From: an uncultured Paenibacillaceae bacterium
Lineage (GTDB): Bacteria; Bacillota; Bacilli; Paenibacillales; K13
Direction of reading: 5' to 3'
Length of the DNA stretch: 64,000 nucleotides
Assembly: GCA_913056365.1 (NCBI GenBank)
Contig: CAJXLT010000004.1
Location: forward strand, 124,001-188,000
Shown: positions 15,340 to 24,206 of the stretch, piece after piece
How positions within the stretch are numbered: the stretch's first letter is position 1
How the letters are laid out: each line of letters opens with the position of its first letter
Made by a program: the position numbers and the translations under genes
Notes under the pieces: generated by a model
Databases searched by the model: none
What the model saw: the letters and a program-made list of their open reading frames with translations, nothing else
Told to the model about the DNA's origin: nothing

Positions 15340-16284
15340 ATGCCGGACATCTATGAAGCAGCCATTGCAGGAGGAGGCATTGCCGGCTTGCAGGCAGCGA
15401 TTCAGCTCGGGCGGTATCAGCACAACGTATTGGTCGTTGACAAAGGGTTCGGACGTTCAACGCTATGCCACAGCTATCACAATATTCTCGGATGGCCGGA
15501 CGGGATATCGGGATCAGAGCTCCGCTCCATCGGCAGACAGCAAGCTGAGCGCATGGGTGTACAGTTTGTAGAGGACACAGTCGTGCATGCAGACAAGCTG
15601 GACAATGGTCGTATCCGGCTGCAAGGGATACAGACGCATTATGAGGCGAGTAGCTTACTTATCGCTACGGGCATCCTGGATCGCTTCCCCGATCTCCCAG
15701 GACTGAGGGACTGTCTGGGGTTGTCGATCTATGTATGTCCGGATTGTGACGGCTATGAGATTCGAGATCGCCGTACTGTAGTGCTTGGATCTGGCGCAGT
15801 TGGTGCAGCGATGGCGCTGTTGCTGCGGGATTACACATCTGAGCTGCTGCTAGTCAATCACGAGCAGAAGCCGATACCGGATACATGGCAGCACAAGCTG
15901 CAAGATGCACGTATTCGAACGGTGCATGAACCAGCAGTCGCGATACATAGCGAGGCAGGGATGCTGCAGCGGATCGTACTGCATAATGGCGATGTACTAG
16001 AGGCGGAGCGGGGATTTATCGCCTTCGGCGGCAACGCTGTTCATTCAGATTGGACAAGGGGGCTGGGTGTCGAGCGCATGGAGAATCGCCACATCGTTAC
16101 AGACCCCCGCAGCAAGCGAACGAATGTGCAAGGTGTGTGGGCAGCTGGCGATATCGGCGTGCACGCGGAGCAAGTAACTGTCGCGATGGGGGAAGGAGCG
16201 CTAGCCGCGATCTGGATGCACAAGTACTTGAAGACTGGCACGAGTGATGCGAGAACCGCTCAGCTGTCTGCGCGCGAATCATGA
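15340..16284 (+). CDS. Thioredoxin-reductase-like FAD/NAD(P) oxidoreductase
   Basis: A 314-residue flavoprotein of the two-dinucleotide-binding-domain class. AGGGIAGLQAA at the N-terminus binds FAD, GSGAVGAAMALL in the middle binds NAD(P)H, and GVWAAGDIGV near the end is the second FAD site. CPDCDGYE between them keeps the CxxC redox pair of thioredoxin reductases, but the rest is divergent, so the partner may not be thioredoxin. I start at the ATG at 15340, 7 bp after AAGGAGG; two upstream starts sit on or before that site. The last 25 bp overlap the convergent DUF2161 gene. Confidence 0.85.
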   Translation: MPDIYEAAIAGGGIAGLQAAIQLGRYQHNVLVVDKGFGRSTLCHSYHNILGWPDGISGSELRSIGRQQAERMGVQFVEDTVVHADKLDNGRIRLQGIQTHYEASSLLIATGILDRFPDLPGLRDCLGLSIYVCPDCDGYEIRDRRTVVLGSGAVGAAMALLLRDYTSELLLVNHEQKPIPDTWQHKLQDARIRTVHEPAVAIHSEAGMLQRIVLHNGDVLEAERGFIAFGGNAVHSDWTRGLGVERMENRHIVTDPRSKRTNVQGVWAAGDIGVHAEQVTVAMGEGALAAIWMHKYLKTGTSDARTAQLSARES

Positions 16285-17006
16285 GAAGTGATCCCCATCT
16301 GCGCCAGATAAGGTTCATACAGCTTAATGGCCTGCTTCCCTTCTGGCGTCAAGGCATAGACGCCTCTCCTTACTCTGACGAACCAGCCGTATACATTGCG
16401 CTGCAGAATGCTTGCTGCCTTCGGCTCGGCTAACTGGTCGCGTATTGTGCTCGGCGCCAGCTCGCCGGCTTGCTCCAGCACGTAGGCGCACCGCAGTGCC
16501 TTCTCGCGATAGGCAGTCAGCAGCTTGACACCGCTGCTTCCGCCGGTGTTATAGTCACCGCTGCGCTCTTGGAATTCGTAAAGCAGTCGCTTACGGCTGA
16601 CAGATCGCCGAGGTCGTGTCGCGCATTCAGGATGGCATACAATATCTACACGCGGTGAGCGTTTCTTATAAAATTGTACGGTCATAAAGCCAAGTCCGAG
16701 CTTGCGGCATAGCTCCTCTAATGCTCGCCATCGCTCATATCTCGCCGCTGCAGCAGCCAGCTTGCGTTCGGCTGCGATATAGACGGCTGCACTTATTCTC
16801 TGACGGTCAAGTCCTTGCAGAATAAGCGACAAGTTGACGGATTTCTTGATCTCGACAATGATGGGCTCTTCCTGTCCGCTCTTCAGCGCGACCAGATCAC
16901 AGCCTTGTACTTCGCCCTTCACTTCGTACCCTTGCTTCTCCCAATATTTCTTCAACGGCGGATATAGATCGGTTTCCTTACGCTTGGTGTTACGGTTGTT
17001 CTCCAC
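16260..17006 (-). CDS. DUF2161 family PD-(D/E)XK-type phosphodiesterase-like protein
   Basis: A 248-residue soluble protein. The N-terminal half has a nuclease-like core: YPPLKKYWEKQGYEV, then GCDLVALKSG and PIIVEIKKSV, which together give the Asp...Glu-x-Lys triad of the PD-(D/E)XK fold. A helical region and a winged-helix-like C-terminus (LLTAYREKALRCAYVL...VYALTPEGKQAIKLY) follow. The family is annotated DUF2161, putative phosphodiesterase. GTG start with GAGAGGG 8 bp upstream. It converges on and overlaps the flavoprotein gene by 25 bp; both frames stay intact. Biological role unknown. Confidence 0.82.
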   Translation of the reverse strand: MENNRNTKRKETDLYPPLKKYWEKQGYEVKGEVQGCDLVALKSGQEEPIIVEIKKSVNLSLILQGLDRQRISAAVYIAAERKLAAAAARYERWRALEELCRKLGLGFMTVQFYKKRSPRVDIVCHPECATRPRRSVSRKRLLYEFQERSGDYNTGGSSGVKLLTAYREKALRCAYVLEQAGELAPSTIRDQLAEPKAASILQRNVYGWFVRVRRGVYALTPEGKQAIKLYEPYLAQMGITSHDSRADS

Positions 17007-17087
17007 TATGATTGCCCTCTCTTATCCATGAGCTTGTTCATTGGGATTATAGCACATTCCCGGGCCAAATAATCGGAAACTTACCCC

Positions 17088-17115
17088 TTGTATTCGCATA
17101 TGTTTGTAATACACT
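17088..17115 (+). promoter_or_regulatory. Possible sigma-E promoter of prkA
   Basis: TTGTATT (17088), 13 bp, AATACACT (17108) resembles the sporulation sigma-E pattern KMATATT-N14-CATACANT with several mismatches. prkA is sigma-E dependent in Bacillus subtilis; that supports but does not prove this site. Confidence 0.35.
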
Positions 17116-17140
17116 CTCGAGCGATGGAGGGGAGGCTACT

Positions 17141-19036
17141 ATGGACATATTCAAGCGCATTACGGCACACCGGGAACAGGAGACTGCGCTCCATTGGAAT
17201 GGAACTTTCGCCGACTATGTGGAAGTTGTACGTGACAACCCGAAGGCGGCCCGCACAGCTCATGCAAGGGTCTACGATATGATAGCCTCACACGGTATGA
17301 AGGAGCAGAACGGGGCGAGGAAGTATCGTTTTTTCGAAGGGGATATCTTCGGTCTGGACCGCACTTTGGAGAAGCTGGTAGAAGAGTACTTCCATTCGGC
17401 AGCCCGCCGTCTGGACGTGCGCAAGCGGATCTTGCTGCTGATGGGGCCGGTTAGCGGGGGGAAGTCGACTCTGGTGACGCTGCTGAAGCGGGGGTTGGAG
17501 AGATATTCGCGTACCGAGGAAGGGGCGCTCTATGCGATACAAGGTTGTCCCATGTACGAGGAACCGCTTCACCTCATACCGATTGAGTTGCGGGAAGACG
17601 TTGAGAAGGAGCTAGGCGTTAAGATAGAAGGGAATTTGTGCCCTTACTGTCAAATGAGACTTAAGCAAGAATTCGACGGCAGAATTGAAGAAGTGCCAGT
17701 CGAGCGTATCGCACTGTCTGAGGACCAGCGGATCGGTATCGGCACATTCAGTCCATCTGATCCGAAGTCACAGGATATTGCGGATTTGACCGGAAGTATT
17801 GATTTCTCGACGATTACGGAATACGGATCGGAGTCTGATCCGAGAGCCTACCGATTCGACGGGGAGCTGAATAAGGCGAACCGCGGCATGATGGAGTTTC
17901 AAGAGATGCTGAAGTGTGATGAGAAATTTCTGTGGAATTTGCTGTCATTGACACAGGAAGGCAACTTCAAGGCAGGCCGGTTCGCCCTTATATCCGCCGA
18001 TGAACTGATCGTCGCCCATACGAACGAATCAGAGTACAAGTCGTTCATCGCCAATAAGAAGAATGAAGCGCTGCAGTCAAGGATGATTGTTCTTCCCGTC
18101 CCATACAATCTCAAAGTATCCGAAGAAGAACGTATCTACGACAAGCTAATTAGTCAGAGCGATATGAGTCACATTCATATTGCGCCGCATGCACTGCGTA
18201 CGGCAGCGGTATTCTCCATTCTGACACGGCTGAAGGAATCGAAGAAGAACGGTATGGATCTGATCAAGAAGATGCGCATGTATGATGGGGAAGACGTGGA
18301 AGGATTCAAGGAAGCAGACTTGAAGGAAATGCAGAACGAATACGCTGAGGAAGGGATGTCGGGCATCGATCCTCGCTACGTCGTGAACCGTATCTCCAGC
18401 GCGCTCATTCGCGGTGATATGGATTGTATTAATGCGCTCGATGTGCTGCGTGCGTTGAAGGATGGACTGGATCAACATCCGTCGATCACGAAGGAGGAGC
18501 GGGAGCGGTATCTGAACTTCATCTCCGCTGCGCGCAAGGAATACGATGAACTGGCCAAGAAGGAAGTGCAGAAGGCGTTCGTCTATTCCTTCGAGGAATC
18601 AGCAAGAACGTTGTTCGAGAATTATCTAGACAACGTAGAAGCGTACTGCAACTGGGCCAAGATGACCGATCCATTGACTGGAGAGGAGATGGACCCTGAT
18701 GAGCGACTGATGCGCTCGATTGAGGAACAGATCGGCATATCGGAGAACGCCAAGAAGGCATTCCGTGAGGAAATTCTAATTCGCATGTCCTCGTATGCAC
18801 GCAAGAAGAAGACGTTCGCTTATGACAGTCATGAACGGCTGCGCGAAGCGATTGAGAAGAAGTTGTTCGCCGATCTGAAGGATATCGTCAAGATTACGAC
18901 ATCTACCAAGACACCGAACGAGAAGCAGCTGAAAAAAATCAATGAAGTATCCAAACGATTAATGGAAGAACATGGATACTGTGGTATATGCTCCAATGAG
19001 CTACTTCGTTACGTAGGCAGCTTGCTGAATCGGTAA
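17141..19036 (+). CDS. prkA: PrkA serine protein kinase / AAA+ protein
   Basis: A 631-residue protein, exactly the length of Bacillus PrkA. An AAA domain with Walker A GPVSGGKST sits at about residue 105 and a cAMP-kinase-like C-terminal region follows. Conserved tracts include IQGCPMYEEPLHLIP, NLCPYCQMRL and GEFNKANRG-like GELNKANRGMMEFQEM. The ATG at 17141 has GGAGGGGAGG just upstream; in-frame codons before it have no site. PrkA is a spore coat/development and starvation protein that works genetically with YhbH and SpoVR; both partners lie within this window (35041-36198 and 27747-29189) but not in one operon. Expressed early in the mother cell in Bacillus subtilis. Confidence 0.97.
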   Translation: MDIFKRITAHREQETALHWNGTFADYVEVVRDNPKAARTAHARVYDMIASHGMKEQNGARKYRFFEGDIFGLDRTLEKLVEEYFHSAARRLDVRKRILLLMGPVSGGKSTLVTLLKRGLERYSRTEEGALYAIQGCPMYEEPLHLIPIELREDVEKELGVKIEGNLCPYCQMRLKQEFDGRIEEVPVERIALSEDQRIGIGTFSPSDPKSQDIADLTGSIDFSTITEYGSESDPRAYRFDGELNKANRGMMEFQEMLKCDEKFLWNLLSLTQEGNFKAGRFALISADELIVAHTNESEYKSFIANKKNEALQSRMIVLPVPYNLKVSEEERIYDKLISQSDMSHIHIAPHALRTAAVFSILTRLKESKKNGMDLIKKMRMYDGEDVEGFKEADLKEMQNEYAEEGMSGIDPRYVVNRISSALIRGDMDCINALDVLRALKDGLDQHPSITKEERERYLNFISAARKEYDELAKKEVQKAFVYSFEESARTLFENYLDNVEAYCNWAKMTDPLTGEEMDPDERLMRSIEEQIGISENAKKAFREEILIRMSSYARKKKTFAYDSHERLREAIEKKLFADLKDIVKITTSTKTPNEKQLKKINEVSKRLMEEHGYCGICSNELLRYVGSLLNR

Positions 19037-19167
19037 CGACACCATCTCGAATAAAGTGTGAAATTTGCTTTAAAATCATGCTAGACATCTTGTTTCTAAT
19101 AAAATGGAATGGTATGATGTGGAAAGTGTTTGTATTTGGACGATGACTATGAAGGGGAGGCATAGCT

Positions 19168-20895
19168 ATGGATCAAGTGTTGCAGCATTCATACGAACGG
19201 GACTTATTCGCACATGCATTCGAATATGCGGCCATCGGCATGGTATTGGTCAATATGGAAGGTCGGTTGCTGAAGTCGAATGCTGCAATGCGAAACATGC
19301 TAGGCTATGCCTCTCAAGATTTGGATCAGCACACCATATGGGCGCTCATACATCCTGATGAGGCGCCTGTGCTGCGAACGATGTTTGCATCTGATAATAA
19401 AGCGTTTACATTTTCTGAAGGACCGACGGTCCCCCTGTTAGAACACCGATTTCTCCATAAGAATGGGTCCTATCTCTGGTCGCAAGTCAGTTTGTCGCCG
19501 GTGGCCGATCCGGTCGGCAATCCTCAATTTTGGATTATGCAGCTGCAGGATATTAGTGAGAAGAAGAACATGGAGAAGGCGCTTCGCGTATCCAATGACC
19601 GTATTGTGAAGGTGATCGAGCGCATCAACGATATTTTTTTCGTGCTCGATCATCGGTGGCAGTTCGTCTACTTGAACCAACGTACAGAGCAATGGTTCGG
19701 TCTAGACCGGGCAGAATTGCTTGGCACCTCTTGGTGGGACGTGCTTGCGCTTGATGATGCGGCTTCTATTCGCGAACGAGCGCTGGCTGCCTATGAGTCG
19801 AAGGAGAATGAAGCTTTCGAATTTTATTTGCCGTCGAAGGCGCAATGGTATCAGATCGATCTGTATCCAGGTGTAGAGAGTATCTCTATCTATCTGAAGG
19901 ATATTCATAAGTTCAAGGAAGTGGAGGAAGCTTTGTCGAAGAGCGAAGAAGGCTTCCGCGAATTGGCCGAGCATTCTACAGATATGATTGCCAGATTGGA
20001 CGATAAGGGGACGTTCCTATATGTCTCACCAATTAGCGAGCATTTGCTAGGGTACAAGCGGGAGCGTATGCTCGGCACGAACGTGCTTGATTATGTGCAT
20101 GCCGACGATGCCAAAGCTTGGCAGGAAATTGGTGAAGAGAAGGTTTCCTCGACTGAGATATCTACGACGACGTATCGGATTCGGGTTGAGAATGGAGAAT
20201 ACTTATGGTTCGAGTCCACGTACAAATATATACAGCACGAGAGCAACGGCGCACGTCAATTGATTGCTGTATCGCGGGATATTACAGAACGGAAGAAGAT
20301 CGAGCGGGAGCTGATCGAGGCGAACGACCGACTTAGCAAGCTGAGCGCTATTGATCCGCTGACTGGCATAGCCAACCGGCGCATCTTCGAGGAGCTCTTC
20401 GTTAAGGAATGGAAGCGGGCGTTCCGCACGCGCAGACCGCTAGCTCTGCTGATGCTCGATGTGGACTACTTCAAGCAGCTTAACGATACGTATGGTCATA
20501 CATACGGAGATGATTGTCTGAAGCAGGTAGCACAAGCGATTCAGTCAGCCTTAAAGCGCCCGATGGATATGGTTGCACGCTACGGCGGCGAAGAATTCGC
20601 GGTCATATTGCCGGAAACAGACACAGCTGGTGCAGAAGTGGTTGCTGAGGATATTCGGAGACAGGTAGAGCAGCTGCGTCTTCCTCATGCAACTTCCGAG
20701 GTGTACAAGCATGTGACTGTCAGTGCCGGACTAGCTTCCTGCATACCGGAACAGGAACGGGGAGCGCGGGAGCTGCTAATCTGTGCGGATCAAGCGTTGT
20801 ATGCCGCGAAGCACGCTGGAAGAAACCGTATTGTGGTTGGGGATCTTACGGATGTGGATGATGCTTCGGTATCGTTGGATGAAGGGTTGCAATAG
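19168..20895 (+). CDS. PAS-PAS-PAS-GGDEF diguanylate cyclase
   Basis: A 575-residue cytoplasmic signalling protein without membrane segments. Three PAS domains lie at about 15-135, 145-250 and 265-380 (each ending in ISEKK, KDIHKFKE or RDITERKK-type linkers). The cyclase domain (about 390-560) has DPLTGIANRR, the active signature RYGGEEF and, five residues upstream, the inhibitory I-site RPMD. Active site and I-site are both intact, so it should make c-di-GMP under product feedback. No cofactor ligand for the PAS domains can be read with certainty. It has its own GGGGAGG site 132 bp after prkA. Confidence 0.93.
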   Translation: MDQVLQHSYERDLFAHAFEYAAIGMVLVNMEGRLLKSNAAMRNMLGYASQDLDQHTIWALIHPDEAPVLRTMFASDNKAFTFSEGPTVPLLEHRFLHKNGSYLWSQVSLSPVADPVGNPQFWIMQLQDISEKKNMEKALRVSNDRIVKVIERINDIFFVLDHRWQFVYLNQRTEQWFGLDRAELLGTSWWDVLALDDAASIRERALAAYESKENEAFEFYLPSKAQWYQIDLYPGVESISIYLKDIHKFKEVEEALSKSEEGFRELAEHSTDMIARLDDKGTFLYVSPISEHLLGYKRERMLGTNVLDYVHADDAKAWQEIGEEKVSSTEISTTTYRIRVENGEYLWFESTYKYIQHESNGARQLIAVSRDITERKKIERELIEANDRLSKLSAIDPLTGIANRRIFEELFVKEWKRAFRTRRPLALLMLDVDYFKQLNDTYGHTYGDDCLKQVAQAIQSALKRPMDMVARYGGEEFAVILPETDTAGAEVVAEDIRRQVEQLRLPHATSEVYKHVTVSAGLASCIPEQERGARELLICADQALYAAKHAGRNRIVVGDLTDVDDASVSLDEGLQ

Positions 20896-20938
20896 TGTGA
20901 TTCGGCGCGGTTAGGACTGTAAGGCACATAGAACAATG

Positions 20939-21008
20939 AAGCGGGCAGCTGCGATATGATCGATGCGGAAATATTCCCCTGCATGGGATCATATGCGGCT
21001 GCCCGCTT
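20939..21008 (+). terminator. Long inverted repeat between convergent genes
   Basis: AAGCGGGCAGC (20939) pairs with GCTGCCCGCTT (20998), and inside it ATATGATC pairs with GATCATAT across a small bulge. Separates the cyclase gene from the convergent carboxypeptidase gene. Confidence 0.7.
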
Positions 21009-21047
21009 GTAGGATGCTCACTCACTCTCAAGTGTATAGCGAATCCA

Positions 21048-22151
21048 TTAATTCGGATTCGGGCGATTCGCAGCGAAGTACTCCTCCAGCGTAATGCCCT
21101 GCTCGCCGATTTGCTCAGCAACTTGCTTGCCTACATATCGGAGGTGCCAAGGCTCATAGGCATAGCCTGTAATGTGCTCCTTGCCTTCCGGATAGCGGAT
21201 GATGAATCCGAAATCGGCGGCATGTCGGGCGAGCCACATGCCTTCCTCCGTATCGCCAAGCGTGTCCTCCAAGGCATTGTTCACAGAGGGACTGGATACG
21301 TCCATCGCAAGCCCGGTCTGGTGTTCGCTAGTTCCGGGGTAGGCACTGTATCTTCTAGCTTCTTCCTCTCCTTGATGCTCCACATTGTATTGGAATATAG
21401 CATGCTGCGTACCGAACGAACGGAAGCCAGATACGGCGCGCAGGGCAATCTCGTCTTCCTCCGCCTGAGCGAACAGCTCCTCCAGCGCGGCGGCAGCTTC
21501 ACTGCGCAGCTGCTTCTTCTCGCTCTCTCCTGAGAACGAGAACGGTACATCCGGTACAGCTAAATCCTCTGGGAAGTAGCCGTCAGGCAATCTGCGCTGC
21601 TTGTTCACCACGACATCATAGGCAGCGGGATTCGTGACAATAAGGAAGCCGTCATCCCCTGGTTCGGCTGTATTCGTCAGTCTGGTCTTGACGGTTACCG
21701 TTAGCTCTGTTTGGACATCGTCAGCTTGCACGGTAATAAGCGCTTGCTCTCCAGTTACGGCGTCGGCGGGAATAGACAGCTGTCCATTCTCGTCAATCGA
21801 AGCGATGCGGGTATCCGAGCTGTGAAAGACCGGGGTTACTGTATCGCTTGCGGATGCAGGCGACCACATCGGCTTCAGTTCATACGCTTCGCCGGGCGCC
21901 AGTGCCAGCTGCTTCGTCTCGAACGATACCGCTGTCACCTTCACTTCATCTTCAGACGTAGCTTCGTTCCCTTGTCCGTTGTTCGCGTCATTGTTCGCCT
22001 CCGTAGGCTGCTCGTATCCGTTCGCGGGTGTATCGATATCTGCTTGCTGGTCGTTGGCTGCAGCGCATCCTGCAGTTGCCAGTATGGCTAGAACAGGTAC
22101 GATCTTCAGCCAGCGCTTGACGCGCGAACGGTTGATCCATTCATCTGACAT
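21048..22151 (-). CDS. VanY-type D-alanyl-D-alanine carboxypeptidase lipoprotein
   Basis: A 367-residue lipoprotein. The signal peptide ends in a lipobox, ILATAGC, near residue 29. A low-complexity Asn/Glu linker, an Ig-like/BIG2 domain (about 70-160: VKVTAVSFETKQLALAPGEAY...) and the M15B peptidase domain (about 190-360) follow. Zinc and catalytic residues are in GTSEHQTGLAMDVSS (SxHxxGxxxD) and YEPWHLRYVG (ExxH). Such enzymes trim the terminal D-Ala of peptidoglycan stem peptides; no vancomycin-resistance genes are adjacent, so a housekeeping wall role is likelier. GGAGGGAAA precedes the ATG. Confidence 0.92.
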   Translation of the reverse strand: MSDEWINRSRVKRWLKIVPVLAILATAGCAAANDQQADIDTPANGYEQPTEANNDANNGQGNEATSEDEVKVTAVSFETKQLALAPGEAYELKPMWSPASASDTVTPVFHSSDTRIASIDENGQLSIPADAVTGEQALITVQADDVQTELTVTVKTRLTNTAEPGDDGFLIVTNPAAYDVVVNKQRRLPDGYFPEDLAVPDVPFSFSGESEKKQLRSEAAAALEELFAQAEEDEIALRAVSGFRSFGTQHAIFQYNVEHQGEEEARRYSAYPGTSEHQTGLAMDVSSPSVNNALEDTLGDTEEGMWLARHAADFGFIIRYPEGKEHITGYAYEPWHLRYVGKQVAEQIGEQGITLEEYFAANRPNPN

Positions 22152-22287
22152 TGCTTCAGGTTTCCCTCCCTCTCTGTATTGCCACCATTATACCATTGCA
22201 GCAGGAAAGATAGAATTGACTTGATTCTGACAATCGAGCAAAATAGAATTATTCATTCGACAACATCATAGAAGGCAGGAACAACAC

Positions 22288-23628
22288 ATGTGGAAAAATT
22301 GGGGCTTGATATTGCGACTTGCCGTGCCGTCCGTCGTCTCTTTCGCATCGATGACGCTCAGTGGCACCATTAGCTTGATTATGGTCGGGCAGCTAGGTGC
22401 TCTGGCGATTGCCGTAGTAGGCGTAACCAATATCGTCATTTATAATGCTTGGGCGATCTTCTCCGGCTTCGGGCATTCCGTGAATTACTTGGTTGCGCAA
22501 AATTACGGGGAAGGCAACATGAAGCGAGGGATGGAACGAACCTATGTAGCGCTGTATACGTGTGTGTTCTTCGCTGTGCTTATCTTGGCAGTCGGGCTGT
22601 GGTTCAGTCCGGATATACTGCGGCTGATCGGAGGCGAAGGCTCGAAGAACCTGATTGAAGGCAGTGCTTATATGGAGCTGCGCTTCTATGCGCTGTCATT
22701 CGGTTTGATGAATTTCGTGTTCCATGGTTTCTTCCGCGGTGTAGGCGATACGATGACACCAATGGTCATGTCGCTTGTCGGTAATATCGTCATGATTTTC
22801 CTCACCTTCACATTGACATACGGCTACTGGGGATTTCCCGAATGGGGACTGACTGGAGCGGGAATCGCATTCTTGATTGGCGAAGCCGTAGGTTTCCTTG
22901 GCTGTGTTATCATGTTCTACGGTCCGTATCATCGCAGGTTCGGAACGCGCAAGCCGACACCGCTGAATCCGAAGGAATCGAAGCTGCTGCTGCAGGAGAG
23001 CGGGAAGCTGGGTGTGCAGGAGTTTTCGCTGAGTGTCTCGATGCTTATCTTCACTGTGTTCGTCGCGTCATTAGGCGAGGAAGCGCTCGCAGCCAACGAG
23101 ATCGCGCTTAGCGTTATGTCGTTAGGCTTCATGCCGGCCTTTGCCTTCGGTTCTACGGCGACGATACTGGTCGGTCAGGAGATCGGGCGGGGCAATCCGT
23201 TCTTAGCTAGGCGATACGGCACAGATACGATGATTGTAGGTACGTTGTTCCTGCTAGTGATCGGGATTATTGAATTCTTCTACAGCGGTCCGATTGCAGC
23301 TATCTATACAGACAACAAGCAAGTGGCAGAGACGGCGGGTCTCTTAATTATGATCTCGGCGTTCCTGCAACTGTTCGATGGCCTGTTGAACTTCTATGCT
23401 GGAGGCTTGCGCGGAATTGGCGATACGACCTTCTTGCTGCGCATCTCCTTCCTGATGGGCTTCTTCCTATTCGTACCGCTCGCCTATGTGAACATCTACG
23501 TATTCGAATGGGGGAGCATCGGCGCATGGCTTGCCTTGTATGCTTATCTAATCATATTCGGTCTCTGCGTCATGATTCGCTTCTATCGTACGGATTGGCT
23601 GAAGGTGCGGCTGAAGGAAGCGAAGTGA
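22288..23628 (+). CDS. MATE-family efflux transporter
   Basis: A 446-residue polytopic membrane protein with about twelve helices in two homologous halves (LAVPSVVSFASMTLSGTISLIMVGQLG... and SGKLGVQEFSLSVSMLIFTVFVASLG...). Two-fold arrangement, GFGHSVNYLVAQNYG and STATILVGQEIGRGN loop motifs and length are those of Na+- or H+-coupled MATE drug/toxin exporters. Substrate unknown. GAAGGCAGGA precedes the ATG. It is transcribed away from the carboxypeptidase gene and followed by a 580-bp repeat-rich gap. Confidence 0.92.
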   Translation: MWKNWGLILRLAVPSVVSFASMTLSGTISLIMVGQLGALAIAVVGVTNIVIYNAWAIFSGFGHSVNYLVAQNYGEGNMKRGMERTYVALYTCVFFAVLILAVGLWFSPDILRLIGGEGSKNLIEGSAYMELRFYALSFGLMNFVFHGFFRGVGDTMTPMVMSLVGNIVMIFLTFTLTYGYWGFPEWGLTGAGIAFLIGEAVGFLGCVIMFYGPYHRRFGTRKPTPLNPKESKLLLQESGKLGVQEFSLSVSMLIFTVFVASLGEEALAANEIALSVMSLGFMPAFAFGSTATILVGQEIGRGNPFLARRYGTDTMIVGTLFLLVIGIIEFFYSGPIAAIYTDNKQVAETAGLLIMISAFLQLFDGLLNFYAGGLRGIGDTTFLLRISFLMGFFLFVPLAYVNIYVFEWGSIGAWLALYAYLIIFGLCVMIRFYRTDWLKVRLKEAK

Positions 23629-23756
23629 GTGGAATAGGGAAGTGCGGCAGTCTGCTGCGGGATTGTTCTAGTCAGGCGAAGGTGATGGACTGATGGTGCA
23701 TGCTGGCGGACACGTGGATACTGGACTGGTCGATGTAGAACTTCAATGAAAGCTGC

Positions 23757-23990
23757 GAATATGCAGGAATTTCTCTAGTTGGCGTGCTCGTATGAGAATC
23801 TACCTGTAATTTATACATTTCATTTAAGGTCATAAGCGTAAAATGCGTAACGTACCTGCAAATTGTGCAGTTAATTTGTACCGTAAGGGCTTGTTTCGAC
23901 GAAAATGACAAATCTAAATGTATATTTTGCAGGTAGAAGTGAAATGTGCGTTGTATTCGACTATCTACCTGTACTAAATACATTTATATT
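23757..23990 (+). repeat. Intergenic TACCTG/CAGGTA repeat cluster
   Basis: The 578-bp gap after the MATE gene holds related units: TACCTGTAATTTATACATTT (23801), TACCTGCAAATTGTGCAGTT (23853), the inverted form ending CAGGTA (23915-23936) and TACCTGTACTAAATACATTT (23966). A degenerate GCAGGAATTT lies at 23763. Each unit has a core of TACCTGYA, a short A/T stretch and TRCAnTT. The first two are 52 bp apart. A second cluster occurs at 29343-29530. The rest of the gap (23990-24178) shows no gene. Confidence 0.6.
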
Positions 23991-24177
23991 GAGTTACTGC
24001 TTAGGTCACTTAAAAATAGGTGAACAATGCGATCATCGTGTGTCGAATATCTGAACCGGAATCCGCAGTGTATATTGATGCTTGTTATCATGTGAATACT
24101 GGATGGGCGCTTAAAGTTTTTTACGGAGAAAATGATCCAATAGACTAAAAAAGTGGTGGAAGACACCGATTCATAGA

Positions 24178-24205
24178 ACAACGGCGGGGATGCCCCCGCC
24201 GTTGT
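24178..24205 (-). terminator. Hairpin after MDR oxidoreductase gene
   Basis: ACAACGGCGGGG (24178) pairs with CCCCGCCGTTGT ending at 24205, just past the minus-strand stop codon. The T-rich tail is weak. Confidence 0.65.
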
Positions 24206-24206
24206 C

